From an uncultured Roseibium sp. (GTDB lineage Bacteria > Pseudomonadota > Alphaproteobacteria > Rhizobiales > Stappiaceae): a stretch of 64,000 nucleotides of DNA. Numbering within the stretch: position 1 is the stretch's first letter; every line of letters starts with the position of its first letter. A program made the translations under genes and the position numbers. Below are positions 9,010 to 17,943 of the stretch, in pieces. Location: the NCBI RefSeq assembly GCF_963669205.1, contig NZ_OY769915.1:2082001-2146000 (forward strand). The letters are read 5' to 3'. The notes under the pieces were generated by a model. The model was not told where the DNA came from and ran no database searches. It saw only the letters and a program-made list of their open reading frames with translations.

Positions 9010-9459
9010 ATGACACGCAAGCAGAGAAGATTGACCTTGATCGGATCGGCAGGAGCGGTGCTCGCAGTCGCGCTCGGCCTGATCCTTTTTGCGCTCAATG
9101 ACCAGATCGTATTCTTCCAGAGTCCGACGGATATCACCGAAAAGCAGATCCCTGCCGGTCAGCGTATCCGTCTTGGCGGTCTGGTGGAAGAAGGTTCGGT
9201 GGTGCGTTCTGACAACGCTGAAGTGAGTTTTCGGGTAACCGACATGGCGAACGCGGTCGCCGTTACCTATAAAGGAATACTACCCGACCTCTTTCGCGAG
9301 GGGCAGGGTGTTGTGACGGAAGGAATTGTCGGAACCGACGGCGTGTTCGTCGCCGACAGCGTCCTGGCGAAGCATGACGAGAACTACATGCCCAAGGAAG
9401 TTGCCGAAGCGTTGAAAGACCAGGGTCACTGGCAAGGCGGCGAAGGCGAAGCCAACTAG
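9010..9459 (+). CDS. ccmE: Haem chaperone CcmE (CycJ)
   Basis: 149 residues: a single N-terminal membrane anchor (about 9-29) and a periplasmic beta-barrel domain. The haem-attachment motif is present as H122-D-E-N-Y126 in LAKHDENYMPKEV, so haem is expected to bind covalently through the histidine. CcmE takes haem from CcmC and delivers it to CcmF. It lies 58 bp after ccmI and 35 bp before ccmF, in one operon. Confidence 0.96.
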   Translation: MTRKQRRLTLIGSAGAVLAVALGLILFALNDQIVFFQSPTDITEKQIPAGQRIRLGGLVEEGSVVRSDNAEVSFRVTDMANAVAVTYKGILPDLFREGQGVVTEGIVGTDGVFVADSVLAKHDENYMPKEVAEALKDQGHWQGGEGEAN

Positions 9460-9494
9460 GAAACGGGGCCTGCGGGGGAACACGGGACGCGCGC

Positions 9495-11483
9495 ATGATC
9501 GTAGAATTGGGACACTACGCACTTGTCTTGGCATTTGCACTGACCCTTGTTCAGTGTGTCTTGCCCTTGTGGGGAGCCCTGTCGGGAGACGGCAGGCTGA
9601 TGGCGGTCGCGCCACCGATTTCCGTCACGCTTTTCATGCTGATCCTGGTCTCTTTCGTCGCGCTGACGATTGCATACCTGGCGTCGGACTTCTCCGTTCT
9701 GAACGTTGTGCAGAACTCCCACTCGGCAAAACCGCTGCTCTACAAGTTTACCGGCGTCTGGGGCAACCATGAGGGCTCGATGCTGCTCTGGGTGCTGATC
9801 CTGGTGTTCTTCGGAGCGCTTGTCGGCGTCTTCGGCGGCAACCTGCCACAGGATCTGAAAGCCGCGACGCTGGCCGTCCAGGCCTGGGTGACCGGCGGTT
9901 TCATCCTGTTTCTGCTCGTAACGTCCAATCCCTTCGCGCGTGTGCCCAATCCGCCTCTGGAAGGTGCGGACCTCAATCCGATCCTCCAGGACATCGGTCT
10001 GGCAATCCACCCGCCGCTTCTCTACGTGGGCTATGTCGGCTTTTCGATCACCTTCTCGTTTGCGGTCGCCGCGCTGATCCTCGGCCGGACGGACGCGGCC
10101 TGGGCACGCTGGGTGCGGCCCTGGACCCTGCTTGCCTGGTGCTTCCTGACACTCGGGATCGCCATGGGGTCCTACTGGGCCTATTACGAACTCGGCTGGG
10201 GCGGCTGGTGGTTCTGGGACCCGGTTGAAAATGCCAGCTTCATGCCGTGGCTTGCCGGAACAGCATTGCTTCATTCGGCGATCGTGATGGAAAAGCGCGA
10301 AGCGCTGAAGGTCTGGACCGTTCTGCTCGCGATTTTCACGTTCTCGCTTTCGCTGCTGGGAACCTTCCTGGTGCGCTCAGGCGTGCTGACATCGGTTCAC
10401 GCATTCGCAACGGACCCGGCTCGCGGTGTCTTCATCCTTGGCCTGCTGTGTTTCTTCATCGGCGGTTCCTTGGCGCTTTATGCCTGGCGTGCGCCGATGC
10501 TCAAGCAGGGCGGTCTGTTCGCCCCGATCAGCCGCGAAGGCGGGTTGGTGCTCAACAATCTGTTCCTGACCGCGGCCTGTACCGCTGTTTTTGTCGGAAC
10601 CCTCTATCCGCTGGCCCTGGACGCGGTAACGGGCGAGAAGATCTCGGTCGGTGAACCCTTCTTCAATCTGACCTTTGGGCCGCTGATGATCCCGCTGCTG
10701 ATGGCGATCCCCTTCGGACCGATCATGTCCTGGAAACGCGGCGATCTCCTTGCTGCCTGCCAGCGTCTCTATGCCGCGTTCGGTCTCGCGCTGGTGCTCA
10801 CCCTCTTCACCTTCTGGCTCTGGGGCATGGAAAAGGTCCTGGCACCCCTCGGTGTCGGGCTGGCCGTCTGGGTCATGGCCGGGGCTGTTTCCGAAATTGT
10901 AACGCGTGTGAAGTTCTTCGAAATCGGTCCGAAAAGGGCACTATCGCGTCTGATCGGGTTGCCCGGGTCGGCATGGGGCACGGCCGTCGCCCATTTCGGG
11001 GTCGGTGTCACTGTTCTCGGCATTGTGACGGCATCGGCCTTTCAGGAAGAGCGGATCGAAACGATGCGGCCCGGCGAGACCGTCGAGGTCAATGGCTACG
11101 ATGTGACCTTTGACGGGGCGGTGCCGAGGCAGGGGCCGAACTTCACCGAGGAGGTCGGGCATTTCACCGTCCGTGAGGCCGGGGCGCTTGTCACCGAAAT
11201 GGAACCCTCCAAGAGGGTCTACACGGCGCGGCAGATGCCGACCACGGAAGCCGGCATCCACACAATCGGTTTCTCGCAGCTCTATCTCTCCCTCGGTGAA
11301 AGCCGCGGAGACGGGGCCGTCGACGTCCGGGTCTATTTCAAGCCGTTGATCACGCTGATCTGGATCGGGTGCGTGATCATGTCGATCGGCGCGGTGTTTT
11401 CCATGGCCGACAGGAGACTGCGCATCGGCGCACCGAAACCCGCGGCAAAACGCAAGGCGGCGCTGCCCGCGCCGGCCGAGTAG
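9495..11483 (+). CDS. ccmF: Cytochrome c haem lyase subunit CcmF (CycK)
   Basis: 662 residues with about 15 membrane segments, normal length for CcmF. The tryptophan-rich haem-handling (WWD) motif is seen as GWGGWWFWDPVENASFMP at about residues 234-251. With CcmH and CcmI it forms the haem lyase that attaches haem to CXXCH motifs in the periplasm. The start ATG at 9495 follows ccmE closely, and the next gene ccmH begins 10 bp after the stop. Confidence 0.97.
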   Translation: MIVELGHYALVLAFALTLVQCVLPLWGALSGDGRLMAVAPPISVTLFMLILVSFVALTIAYLASDFSVLNVVQNSHSAKPLLYKFTGVWGNHEGSMLLWVLILVFFGALVGVFGGNLPQDLKAATLAVQAWVTGGFILFLLVTSNPFARVPNPPLEGADLNPILQDIGLAIHPPLLYVGYVGFSITFSFAVAALILGRTDAAWARWVRPWTLLAWCFLTLGIAMGSYWAYYELGWGGWWFWDPVENASFMPWLAGTALLHSAIVMEKREALKVWTVLLAIFTFSLSLLGTFLVRSGVLTSVHAFATDPARGVFILGLLCFFIGGSLALYAWRAPMLKQGGLFAPISREGGLVLNNLFLTAACTAVFVGTLYPLALDAVTGEKISVGEPFFNLTFGPLMIPLLMAIPFGPIMSWKRGDLLAACQRLYAAFGLALVLTLFTFWLWGMEKVLAPLGVGLAVWVMAGAVSEIVTRVKFFEIGPKRALSRLIGLPGSAWGTAVAHFGVGVTVLGIVTASAFQEERIETMRPGETVEVNGYDVTFDGAVPRQGPNFTEEVGHFTVREAGALVTEMEPSKRVYTARQMPTTEAGIHTIGFSQLYLSLGESRGDGAVDVRVYFKPLITLIWIGCVIMSIGAVFSMADRRLRIGAPKPAAKRKAALPAPAE

Positions 11484-11493
11484 GGACAAGAGC

Positions 11494-11991
11494 ATGCGCA
11501 CGTTTCTTGCCAGCCTGTTGCTGTTGCTTCCCCTGTTGAGTGCGCCGGCATTCGCGGTTGCCCCGGATGAGGTGCTGGACGACCCGGCTCTGGAAGAAAG
11601 GGCCAGGGCCCTGTCGGCCGAACTTCGCTGCATGGTGTGCCAGAACCAGTCGATCGACGACAGCGACGCACCGCTTGCCAAGGATTTGCGTGTGCTCGTG
11701 CGAGAGCGCCTGGTGGCAGGCGATACAGACGGTCAGGTGATCGACTACCTGGTCTCCCGCTACGGTGAGTTCGTGCTTCTGAAGCCGCGATTTGCTTGGC
11801 ACACACTTGGGCTGTGGGCAGCAGGGCCGATTGCTCTTGTCGCGGGTATCATCGCGATTGTCCTTGCGCTCAAAAACCGCTCGCGGCGCGGGTCCCCGGT
11901 GGCGGCTGCAGGGTCTGCGAAGCTCTCCGAGAGCGAGGAAGAACGGTTGCAGGCGCTGCTCGAAAAAAGGGATGGCAACGGGCAGGGCTAG
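11494..11991 (+). CDS. ccmH: Cytochrome c maturation protein CcmH (CycL)
   Basis: 165 residues: signal peptide (FLASLLLLLPLLSAPAFA), a periplasmic domain with the redox motif LRCMVCQ (C46 and C49), and a C-terminal membrane segment (about 108-127) with a charged cytoplasmic tail. It reduces apocytochrome cysteines before haem attachment. It is the last gene of the ccm operon here; in many rhizobia degP follows directly, but in this window degP is displaced to 23.5 kb. Confidence 0.95.
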   Translation: MRTFLASLLLLLPLLSAPAFAVAPDEVLDDPALEERARALSAELRCMVCQNQSIDDSDAPLAKDLRVLVRERLVAGDTDGQVIDYLVSRYGEFVLLKPRFAWHTLGLWAAGPIALVAGIIAIVLALKNRSRRGSPVAAAGSAKLSESEEERLQALLEKRDGNGQG

Positions 11992-12142
11992 GCATTTTCA
12001 AGCCTTTCGCAGCGCCGGGGAAGCAATCCGGTCGATTCCATGGGACATGAAAATGGCTTCACCCCGTGTCGCCGGTATGCTTGACCGGGCAGGAAGCCCG
12101 CTCCGCGCCTGCCTGAGTTCGCGCCATCGGTCCAGTCAAGGC

Positions 12143-13087
12143 TCAGCTCTGCCTGAGCTGAAACCGCTCCAGGTGACTTGTGCAAGGATCAGTCTTGAGA
12201 TGCGACCAGATCGTTTCGACAAGTGCAGAGGTTGTTTCGCGGTTCCGGTACACCCAGATATCGAGATTGGTGTCATACCTGCCGTTGCCTGCCAACGCGA
12301 AGTGGCCTGACTTGATATCCTCATACGCGCTGCAGGCCGGCAGCCAGATCATTTTCTGATCCATCAGCGCAAGGCGTTTCATGAATTCGCAAGTTCCGCT
12401 CTGCGACGTGCAGACGAATTCCGGATCCTGGGCGGTCATGGTTGAAAAAAGCAGATCTTCGACCTTGGAAAAATAGCCGGTCTGACCGTAGCCGATATAT
12501 TCAAGTCCGCTCCTCGGTGGGTTGTCGACGTCGAAGGCGGGCTGCCCTTCCGCATCAAGGGCAGTACAAAGATGCATAGTGTCTTCACCCAGTTTGATGG
12601 ATTCAAAGGCCTGATGCTCAAAAAATGCCGGCACCTCTGGCTTAGAATAAAGCACCACCAGATCCATCTTCCGGTCGCCGAGCAATTCGATCATTTCATA
12701 GAAGTCATAGGTGTCCAGGGACACCGAAAAAGAACCGCAGGCGTCCTTGATCTCCTGGAGCCACTCCGGCACGAAACTGAGGGCGAGGGAGGTCGATGCC
12801 GCCAGGCGGATATCCGGCGTCGCACCGGAATTACGCCGTTGAAACTCCACGCGGTTGAGTTCCAGTTCCCTCAGCACGTTCTGGGCGGTCGCGTGAAAGA
12901 TCTGCCCCTCCGGCGTCAGGGTCACGGGATAGCTGCTCCGGTCGAACAGTTCAGTGCCGAGCCAGGTCTCAAGCGCCTTGATCCTGCGGCTGAAGGCCGA
13001 TTGGGTGATGTTTCTTTCATCCGCGGCCTGGGAAAAGTTCCCGCGATTGCACAGGACCAGAAAATCGGCCAGCCAGTTGGTGTCCAC
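12143..13087 (-). CDS. LysR-family regulator divergent from peptide ABC importer
   Basis: 314 residues from a GTG at 13087 with AAGGAA about 7 nt upstream; a longer reading from 13177 would run through the operator region and has no such site. The N-terminal winged helix is typical (FLVLCNRGNFSQAADERNIT, then QSAFSRRIKALE), followed by a LysR effector domain (about 95-300). It is divergent from the five-gene importer beginning at 13298, and two perfect palindromes lie in the 210-bp gap, so it very likely regulates that operon. The inducer is unknown. Confidence 0.88.
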   Translation of the reverse strand: MDTNWLADFLVLCNRGNFSQAADERNITQSAFSRRIKALETWLGTELFDRSSYPVTLTPEGQIFHATAQNVLRELELNRVEFQRRNSGATPDIRLAASTSLALSFVPEWLQEIKDACGSFSVSLDTYDFYEMIELLGDRKMDLVVLYSKPEVPAFFEHQAFESIKLGEDTMHLCTALDAEGQPAFDVDNPPRSGLEYIGYGQTGYFSKVEDLLFSTMTAQDPEFVCTSQSGTCEFMKRLALMDQKMIWLPACSAYEDIKSGHFALAGNGRYDTNLDIWVYRNRETTSALVETIWSHLKTDPCTSHLERFQLRQS

Positions 13088-13137
13088 TGCGTTATTCCTT
13101 AAGGGAAGCTGCCAAATTTGTGAGCAGTATGAAAAAC

Positions 13138-13154
13138 TATGCAAAATTTGCATA
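13138..13154. promoter_or_regulatory. Palindrome, candidate LysR operator 1
   Basis: TATGCAAA-A-TTTGCATA is a perfect 17-bp palindrome in the LysR-importer intergenic region, 51 bp upstream of the LysR start. It has the T...A dyad form of LysR sites. Confidence 0.55.
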
Positions 13155-13164
13155 ACAAGACTCT

Positions 13165-13180
13165 TGGTTGAATTCAACCA
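13165..13180. promoter_or_regulatory. Palindrome, candidate operator 2
   Basis: TGGTTGAATTCAACCA is a perfect 16-bp palindrome, 10 bp beyond the first palindrome on the importer side. Its sequence differs from operator 1, so it may bind a second regulator or be the activation half of an extended LysR site. Confidence 0.5.
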
Positions 13181-13297
13181 GCCGGTTTAAGCTTCTGGCT
13201 CAGGTGCGGAAACCACGCTCGGCCAATGAAGCGTGACCGCACACGATCCCGCCGGGATCCACCGGCTCCATCCCATTCGTTTTGTTCCAGAGGGGGA

Positions 13298-14902
13298 ATG
13301 ATCGTGAACATCACAACTCCATTGAAAAGCCTTTCACTTGCAGCATTGCTTGCAACGTCCGTCGCCTTTCCGGTGATCGCCGCGACACCGGCCGATACCT
13401 TCGTGATCGCACGCAACACCGCTGACGCCATCACGCTCGATCCGGCCGAGTGCTTCGAATTCACCGGAAGCCGGATCGTCGCCAACATCTATGAGCGCCT
13501 GTTCCTTTTCGAGCCGGACGACCTGACCAAGCTCGTCGGCGGCATCGCGGAATCCTACGAGTTTTCCGAAGACGGCAAGAAGATCACGGTCAAGCTGCGT
13601 CCAGGACTGACCTTTCACTCCGGGAACCCGGTAACCGCCGCAGACGTCGCCTATTCCCTGAGCCGCGCGGTCAAGCTGGACAAGACGCCGGCCTTCATCA
13701 TCAAGCAGATCGGCTGGACCGCCGACAACGTCGATGAAGCGGTGGTGGCCGTCGACGAGGGTACGGTCGAGATCAACATCCTCGCGGACCTCTCGCCCGC
13801 GCTTGTTCTGAACCTTCTGTCTTCCAGCGTCGCCTCCATCGTCGACATGAAGGAAGTGCAGAGCCACGAAGTCGACGGCGACATGGGTTACGCCTGGCTG
13901 AAGGACAATTCGGCGGGTTCCGGCCCCTACAAACTGAAGACCTGGAAAGCCAACGAAGTCGTCATGCTGGAAGCCTTTGACGACTATCGCCAGGGCAAGC
14001 CCGCCATGAACCGTGTCGTCATCCGCCACGTCGCGGAACCCTCCGCACAGCGTCTCCTGCTTGAAAAGGGCGATGTCGACGCAGCGATGGAACTGACGGC
14101 CGACCAACTGAAGGGCCTGTCCGGCAACGCGGATGTTTCGGCGGAAAGCTATCCCAAGGGATACCTGATGTACCTGGCGTCCAACATGGACCATCCGGTC
14201 CTGTCGAAGCCCGAGGTTCGCGAGGCGCTCAAATACATGGTCGACTATGACGGCATGGTCGGCTCGTTCCTCGACGGTCAGTACAAGATCCACCAGAATT
14301 TCTGGCCGTCCGGCATGTGGGCAGCTGCCACGGATGCGCCCTACAGCTACAACATGGACAAGGCCAAGGCGCTGATCGCCGATGCCGGCCTCGACGGCGA
14401 CACGAAGATCACCATCGATACGCTCAACAAGTCGCCCTTTACCGAAGTGGCGCAGAGCGTGCAGGCCAGCTTGAAGGAACTGGGCATCGATTCCGAAATC
14501 ATCCTGTCCGACGGCGCGACGCTCTGGCCGAAATACCGTGCACGCAAGCATGAACTCATTGTTGCGCGCTGGGGTCCTGACTATTCCGATCCGCATTCCA
14601 ACGCCGACGCGTTTGCGCACAATCCGGACAACAATTTCGAAGCCAAGCTGACCGGCAAACTGACCTGGCGCAACGCCTGGCCGGCGGAAGGTCTGACGGA
14701 ACTGACCGATCAGGCGGCTGCGGAATCCGATCCTGAGGTCCGTGAGGAAATCTACGCCAAGCTGCAGAAGATGGTGCAGGAGGACTCGCCCTTCACGATC
14801 ATGTTCCAGGCGATCGGCACCTACGGCAAACGGGCCAATGTCGACGGTTTCGTCAACGGCGTGACGTCGGACCAGGCCTTCTACAAGACCGTGACAAAAT
14901 AA
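13298..14902 (+). CDS. Peptide-type ABC transporter substrate-binding protein
   Basis: 534 residues from ATG 13298; the GTG at 13304 is better spaced from the strong GAGGGGGA site and may be the true start. Signal peptide (SLSLAALLATSVAFPVIA) and an SBP_bac_5 domain of the DppA/OppA type (VKLRPGLTFHSGNPVTAADV, about 90-110). It delivers a peptide or peptide-like ligand to the two permeases downstream. No lipobox is seen, so it should be a free periplasmic protein, normal for Gram-negatives. First gene of a five-gene operon under a divergent LysR regulator. Confidence 0.9.
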   Translation: MIVNITTPLKSLSLAALLATSVAFPVIAATPADTFVIARNTADAITLDPAECFEFTGSRIVANIYERLFLFEPDDLTKLVGGIAESYEFSEDGKKITVKLRPGLTFHSGNPVTAADVAYSLSRAVKLDKTPAFIIKQIGWTADNVDEAVVAVDEGTVEINILADLSPALVLNLLSSSVASIVDMKEVQSHEVDGDMGYAWLKDNSAGSGPYKLKTWKANEVVMLEAFDDYRQGKPAMNRVVIRHVAEPSAQRLLLEKGDVDAAMELTADQLKGLSGNADVSAESYPKGYLMYLASNMDHPVLSKPEVREALKYMVDYDGMVGSFLDGQYKIHQNFWPSGMWAAATDAPYSYNMDKAKALIADAGLDGDTKITIDTLNKSPFTEVAQSVQASLKELGIDSEIILSDGATLWPKYRARKHELIVARWGPDYSDPHSNADAFAHNPDNNFEAKLTGKLTWRNAWPAEGLTELTDQAAAESDPEVREEIYAKLQKMVQEDSPFTIMFQAIGTYGKRANVDGFVNGVTSDQAFYKTVTK

Positions 14903-14962
14903 GCCCGATTGGCCGGCCGCACTGGTCTCCGGGGCAGTGCGTCAGGCCGCATTCGGAATGAA

Positions 14963-14997
14963 CCGCGCTTCTTCATGTCTCAGATGAAGAAGCGCGG
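14963..14997. repeat. Perfect 14-bp hairpin between binding protein and permease
   Basis: CCGCGCTTCTTCAT (14963-14976) pairs without mismatch with ATGAAGAAGCGCGG (14984-14997) around a 7-nt loop. It lies 61 bp after the binding-protein stop. Such hairpins commonly protect the upstream message, giving more binding protein than permease; no T tract supports full termination. Confidence 0.65.
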
Positions 14998-15039
14998 CTT
15001 CGTGTCGACAAGCAGGAACAACCGGGGGTTTCGTTCGCA

Positions 15040-16101
15040 ATGAGCGACAGTTCCGCAGTGCAGCGCTCGGCGGTGGATTTCAAGCCGTATCTGGGCGTGG
15101 CAAAAAAGATCGGTGGCGGCATTGTCATGCTGCTCCTGACCTTCATCGGCCTGACCGCGATCACTTTCATCATTGGCCGCATCATGCCCAACGACCCCGT
15201 TGTCGCGATCGTCGGCGACCGGGCCTCGAAGGAGGTCTATGATGCCATGTACCTGCAGCTCGGCCTCGACAAACCGATCTGGCGGCAATACCTGATTTTC
15301 CTGGGCGATATCCTGCGCGGCGATTTCGGAAGTTCGGTGATGACCGGGCAGCCGGTGATCGAGGATATCAAGCGGTTCTTTCCGGCCACGCTGGAGCTGG
15401 CCACCATCGCAACGGTTGTCGGTGTGATCATAGGTGTTCCGGCGGGCGTTCTTGCCGCCGTTCGCCAGGGGACCCTGATCGATCATTTCGTCCGGGTTGT
15501 CGGCCTGCTCGGACATTCCATCCCGATCTTCTGGCTGGGCATGGTCGCCCTGCTGATCTTCTACGCGAAGCTGGACTGGGTCGCGGGACCGGGCCGGATC
15601 GATTTCTTCTATGACGGCATTGTCGATCCCGTGACGGGGGTCATCATGATCGACGCAGCGATCGCAGGCGAGTGGGATGTCTTCCACAACGCCCTGTCTC
15701 ATGTGATCCTGCCGGCCTCCATGCTGGCAATCTATTCGCTCGCCTATATCGCCCGCATGACCCGTTCTTTCATGCTGGATCAGCTGAACCAGGAATATGT
15801 CCTGACGGCCCGCGTCAAGGGTCTGCGTGAAGGCACCGTCATCTGGTATCACGCCTTCCGGAACGTCCTCGTACAGCTCATCACGATCATCGGTCTGACC
15901 TATGCCAGTCTCTTGGAAGGATCGGTGCTGACGGAAACCGTTTTCGCATGGCCCGGTATTGGCCAGTACATCACCAACTCCCTGTTCAACGCCGACATGA
16001 ACGCCGTCATCGGCGGCACGCTGGTCGTCGGGATCTCGTTCGTCTTCATCAACATGCTGTCCGATATGCTCTACCGGATCGTCGACCCGAGGGCAAAATG
16101 A
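15040..16101 (+). CDS. Peptide-type ABC transporter permease (DppB-like)
   Basis: 353 residues with six membrane segments and the BPD_transp_1 domain. The coupling (EAA) motif is visible near YVLTARVKGLREG (about residues 251-263). The N-terminal extension of about 25 residues before the first membrane segment is longer than usual. It pairs with the next gene's product to form the membrane channel; the stop overlaps the next start (ATGATG). Confidence 0.92.
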   Translation: MSDSSAVQRSAVDFKPYLGVAKKIGGGIVMLLLTFIGLTAITFIIGRIMPNDPVVAIVGDRASKEVYDAMYLQLGLDKPIWRQYLIFLGDILRGDFGSSVMTGQPVIEDIKRFFPATLELATIATVVGVIIGVPAGVLAAVRQGTLIDHFVRVVGLLGHSIPIFWLGMVALLIFYAKLDWVAGPGRIDFFYDGIVDPVTGVIMIDAAIAGEWDVFHNALSHVILPASMLAIYSLAYIARMTRSFMLDQLNQEYVLTARVKGLREGTVIWYHAFRNVLVQLITIIGLTYASLLEGSVLTETVFAWPGIGQYITNSLFNADMNAVIGGTLVVGISFVFINMLSDMLYRIVDPRAK

Positions 16102-17030
16102 TGTCGGAAACCGCGCTTGATCAGAAATCCGGTTCGGCATCCTGGCTGCTGGCCGATTCGCCGAAAAATGCCTTCCAGGCAAAGTGCCAGCGCGCCTATA
16201 TCGGCTGGCTGGCCTTCCGGTCCAATCCGATTGCCATGTTTGGACTGGCCATCGTGCTCTTCCTGTGCTTCGTGGCCCTTTTCGCGCCGCTGATCGCGGG
16301 CGGCGACGGCACCACGCAGGATCTTGCCAACCGTCTTGCCCCGCCGAGCGCGGAACACTGGTTCGGGACGGACGAACTCGGCAGGGACATCTTTGCGCGC
16401 ATTGTCTGGGGCTCGCGTGTCACGCTCTACATCATCTTTCTCGTTTCCATCATCGTGATGCCGATCGGCTTGATCATCGGCACGACCGCCGGGCTTCTGG
16501 GCGGAGTGGTTGATGCCACGCTGATGCGCATCACCGATATCTTCCTGGCGTTTCCACGCCTCATCCTGGCACTGGCCTTCGTTGCCGTTCTCGGGCCGGG
16601 CCTGGAAAATGCGGTTCTCGCCATCGCCCTGACAACGTGGTCACCCTATGCCCGGCTCGCCCGCGCCGAGACGCTGACCCTGCGCAACAGCGAATACATC
16701 ATGGCGGCGCAGATCATGGGCGCCTCCCGGATCAGGGTGCTGTTCGCCCATATCATGCCGATGTGCCTCTCCTCCACCATCGTCCGCCTGACGCTCGACA
16801 TGGCCGGTATCATCCTGACGGCAGCAGGCCTAGGGTTTCTCGGGCTGGGAGCGCAGCCACCGCTTGCCGAATGGGGGGCCATGATCGCCTCCGGACGGGA
16901 CTATCTGCTCGATCAGTGGTGGGTTCCGACCATCCCCGGCATTGCCATTCTTGTCGTCTCGCTCGGCTTCAATCTCCTGGGCGACGGCCTTAGAGACGTG
17001 CTCGACCCGCGCAACTCGGGAGGGCACTGA
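16098..17030 (+). CDS. Peptide-type ABC transporter permease (DppC-like)
   Basis: 310 residues from the ATG at 16098 (or ATG 16101), overlapping the previous stop. It has the N-terminal OppC_N segment, the family GTDELGRDIFARIVWGSR signature (about residues 92-109) and the BPD_transp_1 domain with the coupling motif near EYIMAAQIMGASRIRVL. Second channel subunit of the importer. Followed 2 bp later by the first ATPase gene. Confidence 0.92.
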   Translation: MMSETALDQKSGSASWLLADSPKNAFQAKCQRAYIGWLAFRSNPIAMFGLAIVLFLCFVALFAPLIAGGDGTTQDLANRLAPPSAEHWFGTDELGRDIFARIVWGSRVTLYIIFLVSIIVMPIGLIIGTTAGLLGGVVDATLMRITDIFLAFPRLILALAFVAVLGPGLENAVLAIALTTWSPYARLARAETLTLRNSEYIMAAQIMGASRIRVLFAHIMPMCLSSTIVRLTLDMAGIILTAAGLGFLGLGAQPPLAEWGAMIASGRDYLLDQWWVPTIPGIAILVVSLGFNLLGDGLRDVLDPRNSGGH

Positions 17031-17032
17031 CG

Positions 17033-17941
17033 ATGAACGAGATGAAGATGACCGGTTTCCAGCCAGACGATCCGAACGAAGCTCCGCTGATCTCCGTGCG
17101 CGATCTCCATGTCCGGTTTTCGACACCCAAGGGTCCCGTCCACGCGGTCCGCGGCGTCAGCTTCGATCTCGGGCGCGAGCGGCTCGGCATCGTCGGCGAA
17201 TCCGGCTCGGGAAAGTCACAGACCGGCCGGGCCCTCCTGCGCCTGACCGCCGGCAACGGCAAAATCGAGGCCAGCCGCATGTTGTTCGACGGCATGGACC
17301 TGATGAAGGCCGGTGCGAAGACCATGCGCAGCATCCGCGGGTCGAAGATTTCGATGATCATGCAGGACCCGAAATATTCACTCAATCCCGTGCTGACTGT
17401 GGGCACCCAGATCGCCGAATCCTGCCGCCGGCACGAGAATATGTCCCGCTCGGAAGCGCGCAGGCGCGCTCTTGCCATGCTCGAGACGGTCCGCATCCGC
17501 GAGCCTGAGAAAGTCTATTCGCTCTATCCGCATCAGGTTTCGGGCGGCATGGGACAGCGCATCATGATCGCGATGATGCTGATCACCAATCCTCAGGTGA
17601 TGATTGCCGACGAGCCGACGTCCGCGCTGGACGTGACCGTTCAGATGCAGGTCCTGTCTCTTCTGGACGACATGGTGCGCGAGCGGGGCATGGGGCTGGT
17701 GTTGATCAGTCACGATCTCAATCTAGTTTCCAGCTTCTGCGATCGCGTGCTTGTCATGTATGGTGGCCGCATCATGGAAACGCTCGACGCCAAGCACCTT
17801 GACCGGGCGCAGCACCCCTACACCAAGGGTCTTTTGAACTGCCTGCCGCGCCTCGACGGAAAACACGATGATCTGCCCGTCCTCAGGCGTGACCCCGCCT
17901 GGCTGGACGAAACGCAGGACATGACCGGGGAGGCGGGCTGA
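17033..17941 (+). CDS. Peptide-type ABC transporter ATPase (DppD-like)
   Basis: 302 residues. Walker A GESGSGKSQ at about residue 59 (Gln follows the conserved Ser where Thr or Val is more usual), ABC signature region VSGGMGQRIMIAMM, Walker B VMIADEPTSALD, switch His in LISHDLN. The C-terminus carries the oligopeptide-transporter extension (HPYTKGLLNCLPRLDG). Unlike many DppD proteins I see no cysteine cluster in that extension, so an iron-sulphur site is unlikely. It ends 2 bp before the second ATPase. Confidence 0.9.
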   Translation: MNEMKMTGFQPDDPNEAPLISVRDLHVRFSTPKGPVHAVRGVSFDLGRERLGIVGESGSGKSQTGRALLRLTAGNGKIEASRMLFDGMDLMKAGAKTMRSIRGSKISMIMQDPKYSLNPVLTVGTQIAESCRRHENMSRSEARRRALAMLETVRIREPEKVYSLYPHQVSGGMGQRIMIAMMLITNPQVMIADEPTSALDVTVQMQVLSLLDDMVRERGMGLVLISHDLNLVSSFCDRVLVMYGGRIMETLDAKHLDRAQHPYTKGLLNCLPRLDGKHDDLPVLRRDPAWLDETQDMTGEAG

Positions 17942-17943
17942 CG

